A stretch of 32,892 nt of DNA from Bacteroidota bacterium (GTDB taxonomy: Bacteria > Bacteroidota > Bacteroidia > Chitinophagales > Chitinophagaceae). A program made the position numbers and the translations under genes. The notes beneath the pieces were generated by a model. That model saw only the letters and a list, made by a program, of their open reading frames with translations. It did not search any database and was not told the origin of the DNA. Location of the stretch: contig VBAT01000031.1 in assembly GCA_005884665.1 (NCBI GenBank), positions 446 through 33,337 on the forward strand, given 5' to 3'. This document shows positions 23,392 to 30,772 of the stretch, in pieces (the first letter of the stretch is position 1; each line of letters opens with the position of its first letter).

Positions 23392-24300
23392 ATGTGGCAG
23401 GAGCTGGCGACATCATTGCAGAAAGGCGATATAAAAGCGCTGGCCCGTTCTATTTCGCTTGTCGAAAATGAACAGGAAGGTTATTTTACGTTCCTGCAAC
23501 AATTACCGTCAAATGATGCCAGGATCATTGGTATTACCGGGCCTCCCGGCGCTGGAAAAAGTACTTTGGTGGACACCCTGATAGATGTATTGGTAGAAGG
23601 CAATAAAAAGGTCGGGGTCCTTTGTGTGGATCCTTCTTCTCCTTTTAATCTCGGGGCGCTGCTTGGCGACAGGATCCGGATGAGCCAGTGGTACACGCAT
23701 CCAAATGTTTTTATTCGCTCCCTCGCTACGCATGGCAACATGGGTGGGCTAAATCCCATGATCATAGAAATAACCGCGCTGTTGAAAGCCGCCGCATTTG
23801 ATCACATCATCATAGAAACCGTGGGTATTGGTCAAAGTGAGATAGATATCGCTGGCCTGGCAGACATAACAGTAGTGGTGCTTGTCCCGGAAGCGGGCGA
23901 TGAAATACAAACGATGAAAGCCGGACTGATGGAGATTGCAGATATTTTTGTTGTCAATAAAAGCGACCGCCCGGATGCTGATCATTTTGTAAAAAATTTG
24001 AGGCTCCTGCTGGCACCTGCTTATAGTCGCCAAACACACGAAATACCTATCATAAAAACTGTTGCTTCTGAAAAAACGGGAGTGAACAGGCTGGCCGATG
24101 AAATCCTCCGGCAAAGTTCTCATGCAAATAATGAAAAGAAAACGTATTTGATGGCACATAAAGCCTGGAACATCCTGCAGCGTTTGCGAATGAAAGACCT
24201 TGATTTTAAAAAAATCAGTGTACAGGTAGCCGAAGCAACCAAAAAAGATAATTTCAACCTGTTCCGCCTCGTGGAAGAGATAAATAAAAACAACCCATGA
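23392..24300 (+). CDS. meaB: Methylmalonyl-CoA mutase-associated GTPase MeaB (ArgK family)
   Basis: The frame is open from 23272, but the promoter at 23343-23371 and the atypical first 40 residues make ATG 23392 the likely start, giving 302 residues. Walker A is GPPGAGKST (50-58). DPSSPFNLGALLGDRIRM (80-97), ETVGIGQSE (142-150, Walker B/switch) and the guanine-specificity motif NKSD (189-192) are all MeaB/ArgK signatures. MeaB is a G3E-type GTPase that protects methylmalonyl-CoA mutase and gates B12 loading. The mutase is not in this window. The gene overlaps the next glycosyltransferase by four bases (ATGA). Confidence 0.92.
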   Translation: MWQELATSLQKGDIKALARSISLVENEQEGYFTFLQQLPSNDARIIGITGPPGAGKSTLVDTLIDVLVEGNKKVGVLCVDPSSPFNLGALLGDRIRMSQWYTHPNVFIRSLATHGNMGGLNPMIIEITALLKAAAFDHIIIETVGIGQSEIDIAGLADITVVVLVPEAGDEIQTMKAGLMEIADIFVVNKSDRPDADHFVKNLRLLLAPAYSRQTHEIPIIKTVASEKTGVNRLADEILRQSSHANNEKKTYLMAHKAWNILQRLRMKDLDFKKISVQVAEATKKDNFNLFRLVEEINKNNP

Positions 24301-25208
24301 GCAACAGCCTGGTAAGTGTTGTGATGTGTACGTATAACGGCAGCAGGTTTGTTGGAGAACAAATTGAATCTATCTGTAACCAAACTCACCAAACCCTGCA
24401 GGTAGTAATTGTAGATGATGCGTCAACAGATAATACTTATGAGATCGTAAAGCAATATGCTGCTAAAGATCCGCGCGTAGAAGCTCGCCAGAATGAAAAG
24501 AACCTGGGATTTAATCTCAATTTCAGTAAAGCCTGCAAACTGGCAACCGGTGATTTTATCGCGATAGCGGACCAGGACGATATCTGGGAACCGGCTAAGA
24601 TTGAAAAGCTGCTGCAAAAGATCGGCATGAACAGGGATACATTATTAACACACTGCATATCGGCCCGTTTCGAAAAGTTTGGCAAATTCCATTTGAAAAG
24701 CTACAAGCTGGTAAACTATGATGCAGGCCATGATGTCCGCAATTTTTTTCTTTTCAATTTTATCTCGGGTCACAATATGCTTATCAGGAAAGAACTGTTG
24801 GAAAAAGCCCTGCCTTTTCCCGGCGCTGTGTATTATGACTGGTGGCTGGCCGCTGTTGCGAGCTGCAACGGAAAAATAGAAGCAGTACCTGAAATACTCG
24901 TATGGCATCGCATGCACGACTCGAATGCGACAGGAGCAGCAAAGCCCAAACTGGAATTGTATAAACAGGTAATGATTATCCTCCCGCAACTAATGACGAT
25001 AAAAGAGATGAAACCGGCAGAGAAAGAATTTGCCGCACAACTTTTGAAATATTATTCTGTCTTCCCGCAAAAAAAAATTTCATGGCCTTTATTTATGTTT
25101 TTGTTCAGGCATGCCCAGATCGTTTTTGCGCATAAAAAAAGATCCTTTCCCTGGTTCTCTTACATCAAGCATTCTTTCAGGGCTGCCAGGGCGAAAACGC
25201 TGGCCTGA
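24297..25208 (+). CDS. Glycosyltransferase family 2 protein
   Basis: This 303-residue GT-A transferase starts inside the meaB stop codon (ATGA overlap). It begins SLVSVVMCTYNGSRFVGEQI and has VVIVDDASTDNTYEIV (about 36-51), ARQNEKNLGFNLNFSKACKLATGDFIAIADQDDIW (the DxD-type metal site, near residue 90-98) and an acceptor region with SGHNMLIRKELL. No transmembrane helix is obvious, so it probably works at the inner face of the membrane on lipid-linked or surface glycans. Donor and acceptor are unknown. The overlap with meaB suggests co-translation, although the two functions are unrelated. Confidence 0.9.
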   Translation: MSNSLVSVVMCTYNGSRFVGEQIESICNQTHQTLQVVIVDDASTDNTYEIVKQYAAKDPRVEARQNEKNLGFNLNFSKACKLATGDFIAIADQDDIWEPAKIEKLLQKIGMNRDTLLTHCISARFEKFGKFHLKSYKLVNYDAGHDVRNFFLFNFISGHNMLIRKELLEKALPFPGAVYYDWWLAAVASCNGKIEAVPEILVWHRMHDSNATGAAKPKLELYKQVMIILPQLMTIKEMKPAEKEFAAQLLKYYSVFPQKKISWPLFMFLFRHAQIVFAHKKRSFPWFSYIKHSFRAARAKTLA

Positions 25209-25224
25209 CCTGCTTTTGAATACT

Positions 25225-25232
25225 TATCTTTG
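25225..25232 (+). promoter_or_regulatory. -7 promoter element TATCTTTG, predicted near-leaderless start
   Basis: TATCTTTG matches TAnnTTTG exactly and ends seven bases before the ATG at 25240. It supports this internal ATG over upstream in-frame starts. Confidence 0.6.
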
Positions 25233-25239
25233 CGCACTT

Positions 25240-26217
25240 ATGAAATGCAGAATTTGTGGCAATGCAGCCAATAATAAACCTATGGAATTGCGGGAAAACC
25301 TGCATGCCACAAGAGAGCTGTTCTCCTATTTTCAATGTTCCGCGTGCGAATGCATCCAGATCTCTGAAATACCTGCAGATATCGGTAAATATTATCCTCC
25401 CGACTATTATGCTTTCAATGATCACGGCGGCGATAAATACATGGAGAAAAAGCTGGATTTTTTCAGGAAGACGCAGTCCGATTACCTGATCCACGGAAAA
25501 AGTAAATTCCTTGGAAGTCTCTTCACGATAGGTTTTCCTGCTCCAAAAGTTTTTACTTGGATACGAAATCTGAAATTGTCGAAGAATGATAATATCCTCG
25601 ATATCGGTTGTGGTACGGGTTCAAACCTTAAACATATGCACCAGCTAGGTTACATCAATCTCACGGGTGCCGATCCCTTTATCGAAAAAGATTATTCGTT
25701 TTCCGGTAGTTTTAAGATCCATAAAATAGATCCGTTGGACCTTGATGAATCAAACAAGTTTGATTGTGTCATGATGCACCACAGCTTTGAACACATGGAA
25801 CATGAACGACCTGTCCTGGTCAAAGCAAAAAAATTATTAAAGCCGGGAGGTAAGATACTAATCCGCATCCCAGTATATAGTCAGCCGCTGCTGGAAAAAT
25901 ACGGGATCAACCAGGCCTCGCTGGACGCCCCGAGACATTTCTTTGTTCATTCTGCAAAAAGTATGAATATTCTTGTCAGGGAAGCCGGTCTTACCATTGA
26001 TAAGATTGACTACGATGCCGACGAGTTTTCATTCTGGGCAAGCGAAGAATATATTCATGACATCTGTTCAGGCGATGAAAACTCTTATGCCAGGAACAGG
26101 AAGAAGTCCATCTTTTCCAAAAGCAAGATCAAAGAGTTTAAGAAGGAGATAAAAAAGTTGAATGAGGAAGGGAAGAGTGACTGCGCTGCTTTTTATATTT
26201 CCGCTTTATCGAACTGA
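25240..26217 (+). CDS. Class I SAM-dependent methyltransferase with N-terminal zinc-ribbon-like motif
   Basis: The frame is open upstream into the glycosyltransferase gene, but ATG 25240 follows a consensus -7 element and gives a protein starting MKCRICG, so it is chosen (325 residues). The N-terminus has two Cys pairs, C3-x2-C6 and C33-x2-C36, a likely zinc site. The Rossmann methyltransferase domain has motif I LDIGCGTGS (120-128), an acidic loop GADPF, VMMHHSFEHMEHE and LLKPGGKILIRIP. This layout is common for sugar- or polysaccharide-modifying methyltransferases next to glycosyltransferases, which fits here. It ends two bases before the convergent GT2 gene. Confidence 0.88.
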   Translation: MKCRICGNAANNKPMELRENLHATRELFSYFQCSACECIQISEIPADIGKYYPPDYYAFNDHGGDKYMEKKLDFFRKTQSDYLIHGKSKFLGSLFTIGFPAPKVFTWIRNLKLSKNDNILDIGCGTGSNLKHMHQLGYINLTGADPFIEKDYSFSGSFKIHKIDPLDLDESNKFDCVMMHHSFEHMEHERPVLVKAKKLLKPGGKILIRIPVYSQPLLEKYGINQASLDAPRHFFVHSAKSMNILVREAGLTIDKIDYDADEFSFWASEEYIHDICSGDENSYARNRKKSIFSKSKIKEFKKEIKKLNEEGKSDCAAFYISALSN

Positions 26218-26219
26218 TG

Positions 26220-27224
26220 CTATCTCAGCCTTTTTGTTTCAACACTGTTTATATCATCCAAAACAATTCGTGTAACCTGTTTCAATGAGAGAAGCTCTCT
26301 TCCGGATTGGGCAGCCAGTTTTGCAAACGATTTTCTTTTGGCAAATATCGCAGTCCAGTGACGAAGATATTCAGTCACCGATCGTACAAAATAGAAACGC
26401 AGCAGAAGCGTGTTAAACAAACACTCAAAGAAGAGTTGGCCATGCCACAGCCATAGTGAGGTTGCGGGTAAATGCAGTGAATGCAGGTACATCTTGTTGC
26501 GGTAATAAATCACGTTAACCTCGTTCTTCTTTGCCTTGCTTTTGATCGTCGCCGATTCTTTATGCCGGCAAATGCTGTCATGATCATAGTAGCATTTCCA
26601 TCCAAAACGCCAGGCCCGGACGCTTAACTCATAGTCCTCGACATAAAACGGGGCAAACATTTCATTAAAACCACCCAGTTGAAGGATCTTTTCTTTATCA
26701 ACAAAAGCATTGGCGCCGGAGAGATACATACTGTACAACCAATGGCCAGGGTCCGGGCTGAGAGGAATATAATTACCTGAGGTCTTAATTTTCAAACCAT
26801 GAAAAGAGGGATATTTCCCTCCGTCCTGGATAATATCATTGTCCCAGCCAATGATACGGCTCATTACTCCAAACGTATCTGAATTTTCAAAATACCGGGG
26901 TAAAGCCTGGAAAAATGTTGGAGTAAGTTTTACATCGCTATTGAGCAGTAGAATATGTGAATGCCGGGCCAGGAATATTCCCCTGTTGATGGTAGGGGCA
27001 AAACCAAGGTTTTCTTCATTTGCAGTTATTCTCACCTGTGGCCAGAAGGATTGTAAAAATGAAATGGAATCATCTGTCGATTTGTCGTCTGAAACAATTA
27101 TTTCAAAAGGAAGGTTCGTGTTTTGCAATGCTTCGGCTGTTGAAGGCAGGATCTCTTCCAATAAATAACGACCATTATAGTTAGGAATAACAACAGATAT
27201 GCCCGAAACCGGAGAATGACTCAT
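26220..27224 (-). CDS. Glycosyltransferase family 2 protein (rhamnosyl/WbbL-like)
   Basis: This 334-residue GT2 enzyme begins ISVVIPNYNGRYLLEEILP and has EIIVSDDKSTDDSI (about 42-55), NEENLGFAPTINRGIFLARHSHILLLNSDVKL (metal-binding NSD near 96-98) and FAPFYVEDYELSVRAWRFGWK with the ED-Y acceptor motif (about 191-197). The closest textbook relatives are WbbL-type rhamnosyltransferases; the actual sugar is unknown. A C-terminal hydrophobic segment follows, with FFECLFNTLLLRFYFV. It faces the methyltransferase with a two-base gap, so the two transcripts must overlap at their ends. Confidence 0.9.
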   Translation of the reverse strand: MSHSPVSGISVVIPNYNGRYLLEEILPSTAEALQNTNLPFEIIVSDDKSTDDSISFLQSFWPQVRITANEENLGFAPTINRGIFLARHSHILLLNSDVKLTPTFFQALPRYFENSDTFGVMSRIIGWDNDIIQDGGKYPSFHGLKIKTSGNYIPLSPDPGHWLYSMYLSGANAFVDKEKILQLGGFNEMFAPFYVEDYELSVRAWRFGWKCYYDHDSICRHKESATIKSKAKKNEVNVIYYRNKMYLHSLHLPATSLWLWHGQLFFECLFNTLLLRFYFVRSVTEYLRHWTAIFAKRKSFAKLAAQSGRELLSLKQVTRIVLDDINSVETKRLR

Positions 27225-27276
27225 GGATGATTATCGCTGTGCAACAGCGGACAGCAAGATAAAAAATATAAAATTG

Positions 27277-27507
27277 CTATTGGGGATCAGCCTGCCTGTT
27301 GCTTCTCCACCACCGGTACCCGATCACACCAACGATGGCCATGGGCATAAAAGCGAGATAAAGAATTCCAGAATTCAATCCTTTCGCCGGTTTTTCACCT
27401 AACTGCTGGGCTGTCTTTGTACAGATCGAACATTGGGCCTGCGAGAACAGGGAAATGCCCAATGAAAAACATAAAAGGAGAAAATATGCCAGCAGCCTGC
27501 GTTTCAT
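27277..27507 (-). CDS. Small exported membrane protein with CxxC motif
   Basis: The 76-residue product has a signal peptide (about 1-24, ending SLFSQAQ), a CSIC pair right after it (C26 and C29), a KTAQQLGEKPAKGLNSGILYL segment and one membrane helix (about 48-66, ending GYRWWR). The same short layout occurs in other Bacteroidota; no function is known to me. The CxxC could bind metal or be redox-active, which is inference. A consensus -7 element lies 16 bases upstream of the ATG. Confidence 0.72.
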   Translation of the reverse strand: MKRRLLAYFLLLCFSLGISLFSQAQCSICTKTAQQLGEKPAKGLNSGILYLAFMPMAIVGVIGYRWWRSNRQADPQ

Positions 27508-27523
27508 TGCTTGTTATTTGCCA

Positions 27524-27531
27524 CAAAAATA
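27524..27531 (-). promoter_or_regulatory. -7 promoter element TATTTTTG
   Basis: TATTTTTG on the minus strand matches TAnnTTTG and ends 16 bases before the start of the small CxxC membrane protein gene. Confidence 0.5.
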
Positions 27532-27564
27532 CAAAGGAAAACTGAATACCAGAGCGAGGAACAG

Positions 27565-27587
27565 GGGCTGCCTGCCGTTGGCAGCCC
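27565..27587. other. GC-rich stem-loop between two small membrane protein genes
   Basis: GGGCTGCC (27565-27572) pairs perfectly with GGCAGCCC (27580-27587) around TGCCGTT. No T run follows on either strand, so it is not a standard intrinsic terminator; it may end or stabilise the transcript of the four-helix protein gene. Confidence 0.5.
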
Positions 27588-27650
27588 GGAGTGGTAAAAA
27601 CAAAGAGTTCTTCTCCTTTACAACTTAGCTAGACGGAAGCAAAAAGCTGG

Positions 27651-28067
27651 CTATAAAAGGAAGCTGGTCACCGGTGAAGCCAAAAAGCAACAGCAGGCCA
27701 CGAGTAACCCATAAAACGGAACGTTGAACCAGTATTTTTTGGCCAGCCACACATAAAAAACAGAGCTGGCGATCGTGAGAAAGGAAAAAAGAAAAGAATC
27801 CTCAATAACATAAAAATATTTCACAGCAAGCAGACCATTTACCAGCCCCAAAAAAATCGCGCCTGCACTATGGCTGCCATTAAAGCCGATCCATGCTTTC
27901 CACATTGTAGTACGACGGGTCAACTCCGGTGAGGTGTTTTTCATTTCATCAATTACAGTCTTGTTGCGGGGATTAAATTTTGATGTAAAAAAAGTGTACC
28001 ACAAGTGCCAGGTTCCCAGAATAAAGAAGATGGCTGAACCGGTAAGCCATAAGATTTTTGGTATCAT
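27651..28067 (-). CDS. Four-helix membrane protein of unknown function
   Basis: The 138-residue protein has four hydrophobic helices (about 5-22, 66-84, 92-109 and 115-134). Between helices 1 and 2 lies a polar stretch with SKFNPRNKTVIDEMKNTSPELTRRTTMWKAWIGFNGSHS. WHLWYTFF and WIGFNGSHSAGAIFLG look conserved, but I do not recognise the family securely. It is probably an inner-membrane protein. A consensus -7 element TAAATTTG is found 29 bases upstream of the ATG. Confidence 0.7.
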   Translation of the reverse strand: MIPKILWLTGSAIFFILGTWHLWYTFFTSKFNPRNKTVIDEMKNTSPELTRRTTMWKAWIGFNGSHSAGAIFLGLVNGLLAVKYFYVIEDSFLFSFLTIASSVFYVWLAKKYWFNVPFYGLLVACCCFLASPVTSFLL

Positions 28068-28096
28068 GGTTAGAAGCTAAGGTTTAAACTGGCAGA

Positions 28097-28104
28097 CAAA
28101 TTTA
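28097..28104 (-). promoter_or_regulatory. -7 promoter element TAAATTTG
   Basis: TAAATTTG on the minus strand matches TAnnTTTG and ends 29 bases before the four-helix membrane protein start. Confidence 0.5.
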
Positions 28105-28290
28105 GTCGACGCGACGGAGTTTGGCTGATCAACAGCTATCGGTCGTTTTTTTCTATTTAATTTCCGTCTTTTTCCCATGGCCGGGCTTCTGGCGAGAGCG
28201 ACATTTGTAGCCGGATGCATTTTAGTCGGACGTTCCGATTTTGCTAGCGTTCTGTATTCATGAGAATAAACTTGCCACGCGATTGGCGAT

Positions 28291-28430
28291 GTCTGCTATT
28301 CAAATAAATCAAGCCCCAATACGGGGCACGTCTCTCATTGCGGATAGCAGACGGTCTGAATGGTGGCGGTGGTGGGGGAGGGCAGGCTTGGGAGGGCCCA
28401 AACGGGCTGTCGCTATGTCGTAGTTGACTC
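28291..28430 (+). repeat. Structured G-rich element, copy B
   Basis: GTCTGCTAT (28291-28299) pairs perfectly with ATAGCAGAC (28344-28352), enclosing GCCCC-AATAC-GGGGC (28313-28327). A G-rich tract follows (28361-28382). The runs GGGGG, GGG, GGG and GGG are separated by loops of 1, 7 and 1 bases, so the plus strand meets the usual G-quadruplex pattern. The hairpin GCCC-AAAC-GGGC (28396-28407) and the tail GTAGTTGACTC close it. Parts and order match copy A, while the first stem differs in sequence. Confidence 0.6.
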
Positions 28431-28643
28431 ACTTGAGCTGAGCTGTCTTTAGAATTTTTGAAAATTGCTCCAAAAGAAGGTGCTTTGCCCCTCTATAAGA
28501 ATAGATTTTTGCTTCCTAAGCTCAATTTTATCGATCCACAGGCCTTTTCCCTTAGCCTTTAGCGACTTACCTGAGTAAATGACGTCTCCGAACCCAGATA
28601 TTTACTCTTTTATAACCAAAATATAATTATTATTTTGATACCC

Positions 28644-30560
28644 ATGGCGAAAGCTAACCACCTCGTCATGCCAGTACCAATGATAAAATCACCCCGGAGC
28701 TTCCTGATGCTGCCGGTCCTTATCCTTATTTCTCATCTTTTGGCTGCACAATCCAATATTAGCGGCATTGTCAACAGCTACTATAAAGTCATAGAGGTCA
28801 TTCCTGCCAAAGCCTGCGTAAGATTGAATACAACCATTGGTTTAGGTTACAACGACAAAGCCATGATCATCCAGATGAAAGGAGCGAGTATCAATACCGC
28901 GAGCTCTACTTCTTCTTCATTTGGCGATACAACCAGTCTCAATGACGCGGGGAACTATGAGATCGGAACGATCTGCAGCATAAGCGGCGATTCTGTTTTC
29001 TTTGATTACATGTTTTTGAATAACTATACCGTGACGGGACAGGTGCAACTGGTAAGAATTCCCGAATACTATTCTGCAACGGTAGTGGACACATTGAAAG
29101 CAGCACCATGGAACAATACAACCGGTACTGGTGGCGTGTTAGCCATATTTGTTGACCAGGATCTCGTATTGAATAAGCCTATATCGGCAGATACTATTGG
29201 CTACCGGGGAGGAATATTCCGGCTGAGCAACGGTACATGTAGTAATATACCGGGTGCCACAGCCTATGCATACAACCCTACATCAGCCACACAATTGGGC
29301 GCAACCAAAGGAGAAGGTGTAGCGGACGTTGTTATTACCCAGGCTGGGGGTAGGGGCGCACCTGCTAATGGTGGTGGCGGTGGTAATAATCACAACAATG
29401 GCGGCGCTGGTGGAGCAAATCTTACAGCTGGCGGTGATGGAGGTGGAAATTCCAGTTCTTCAGGATGTAGTACGCCAATACAGGGAAAAGCAGGTAAAGC
29501 ATTGAGTAGTTACGGGGGGAAAAAAATTTTCATGGGGGGCGGAGGCGGCGCCGGTCATGCGAACAATGGTTTTGCCGCTTCCAATGGAGGAGGTCATGGC
29601 GGCGGAATTGTTTTTATAAGAGCGCTCAATATTATCGGCAATGGTTATAAAATATCCGCAAATGGTCAAACAGGCGGACCCGCTTTATCCGATGGCGCTT
29701 CAGGCGGAGGAGCAGGAGGTACAATTATACTTAGTGCAAGTAGCTACTCTGGCACCATGAATATTACTGCAAATGGCGGTCAGGGTGGAATAGAAGATGA
29801 CGGACTTAATATAAATAAATGTTATGCAAGTGGCGGAGGTGGAAGCGGCGGTGTAATCTATTTTTCCGGATCAGTTCCAGGTGGTGTTACAGCAACAGCT
29901 AGTGGCGGTAGCGCAGGTCCTGAAATAAACCATGATGTTTCATGTAATACAGCGGTTGCTTCTTTTCCTGGATTGGCAGGCCAGGTTATTACCAGCTATA
30001 CGTTCCGGAGTTCATTGGTGCTATCCAATTCTTATTGTACTAACCTGCTGCCGGTTGAACTGGTTTCATTTAGTGCTTATTTCAATGCCGGTAAAGTTGT
30101 GCTAAGCTGGAAAACAGTGCAACCTGAATTAGTTGATCATTTCGTCATTGAAAGAAGTGAAGATGCAATGCATTGGATCGAACGCAATACTGTAGCGGCA
30201 GATGCAACGAAAACTGTCTATGGCTATGAGGATCTTTCACCGGTGCCCGGCAACAATTTTTACAGGATAAAGATCTTTAGAAAAAATAATGCTGTTTCGT
30301 ATTCAGGCGTGCGGAAAGTGATCGCTCCGCTGGGAAATGAAGTGATCGCGATCTATCCTAACCCGGCATCAGGAAAGATATTTGTATCCGGTCTTAATTC
30401 ATCATCACCATTTACAGTTTTTGACCAGATGGGCAAGCTCATATTTGAAAAGAAGATCATTACCACGCAACATATCATTGAAGTTGATCTGCCATCCTTA
30501 CCCAAGGGTGTTTATCTCATCCGGGTAGGTGATACAGTTAAGCGGTTAAGCATCTATTGA
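28644..30560 (+). CDS. Glycine-rich secreted protein with type A T9SS sorting domain
   Basis: ATG 28644 gives 638 residues; an in-frame TTG nine bases earlier is less likely because it overlaps the -7 element. Later ATGs that start closer to the signal peptide (MIKSPRSFLMLPVLILI...LLAAQ) are also possible. After the signal peptide comes a beta-rich domain (about 36-230), then a glycine-rich repeat region (about 235-440, GGGGGNNHNNGGAGG, GGGGGAGHANNG, GGGGSGG). An LPVELVSFSA fibronectin-like segment follows (from about 472), and a C-terminal sorting domain with IYPNPASGKIFV and GVYLIRVGDTVKRLSIY. The type A sorting signal is cut off on export through T9SS. It is probably a surface or matrix protein; the target is unknown. 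Confidence 0.88.
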   Translation: MAKANHLVMPVPMIKSPRSFLMLPVLILISHLLAAQSNISGIVNSYYKVIEVIPAKACVRLNTTIGLGYNDKAMIIQMKGASINTASSTSSSFGDTTSLNDAGNYEIGTICSISGDSVFFDYMFLNNYTVTGQVQLVRIPEYYSATVVDTLKAAPWNNTTGTGGVLAIFVDQDLVLNKPISADTIGYRGGIFRLSNGTCSNIPGATAYAYNPTSATQLGATKGEGVADVVITQAGGRGAPANGGGGGNNHNNGGAGGANLTAGGDGGGNSSSSGCSTPIQGKAGKALSSYGGKKIFMGGGGGAGHANNGFAASNGGGHGGGIVFIRALNIIGNGYKISANGQTGGPALSDGASGGGAGGTIILSASSYSGTMNITANGGQGGIEDDGLNINKCYASGGGGSGGVIYFSGSVPGGVTATASGGSAGPEINHDVSCNTAVASFPGLAGQVITSYTFRSSLVLSNSYCTNLLPVELVSFSAYFNAGKVVLSWKTVQPELVDHFVIERSEDAMHWIERNTVAADATKTVYGYEDLSPVPGNNFYRIKIFRKNNAVSYSGVRKVIAPLGNEVIAIYPNPASGKIFVSGLNSSSPFTVFDQMGKLIFEKKIITTQHIIEVDLPSLPKGVYLIRVGDTVKRLSIY

Positions 30561-30628
30561 AAAGGATAAAATCCGAAACGAATGTCGGAAGACTTTCGAT
30601 TAAATATTTTGATCTCAAATTTCTTTGT

Positions 30629-30768
30629 TCCGCCAGTTAAGAACCAGGAACCAATGGAAAGAACCAAAAAAAACACTAAGGAATAAATATCAAGAACCCA
30701 AGCCTGTACGTAGGGCATCTTGATTTTAAGATTTAATACTTGTTCTTGTTTCTTGTAATTTGGATCTT
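30629..30768. repeat. Convergent-junction repeat R4
   Basis: TTCCGCCAGTTAAGAACC, CAGGAACCAATGG and AAAGAACC occur on the left, and TTTTAAGATTTAATAC (30724-30739) with TGTAATTTGGATCTT (30754-30768) on the right. The last two are exact inverted copies of words in R3. It fills the gap between the glycine-rich protein gene and typA and probably ends both transcripts. Confidence 0.65.
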
Positions 30769-30772
30769 TTTG

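Larger units (their letters stand above)
28068..28643. other. Divergent intergenic region with structured G-rich element B
   Basis: These 576 bases separate two divergent genes and hold no convincing reading frame; a proline-rich minus-strand frame over the G-rich tract is judged spurious. The minus-strand promoter lies near 28097-28104. The plus-strand gene has TTATTTTG (28630-28637), one base off the -7 consensus, six bases before its ATG. The middle contains structured element B. Confidence 0.55.

Noticed and set aside
24297..27224. Complete surface polysaccharide or O-antigen locus
   Set aside because: There are two glycosyltransferases and one methyltransferase but no polymerase, flippase or nucleotide-sugar genes, so only a small glycan-modifying group can be claimed.
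28244..28432. Minus-strand proline-rich frame of 62 codons over element B
   Set aside because: The prolines come only from reading the G-rich tract in reverse. Copy A gives no matching frame, so a structured element explains it better.
29340..29900. Low-complexity GGN repeats in the T9SS cargo gene as a separate DNA repeat
   Set aside because: They are glycine codons of a continuous frame with normal codon variation, so they belong to the protein.
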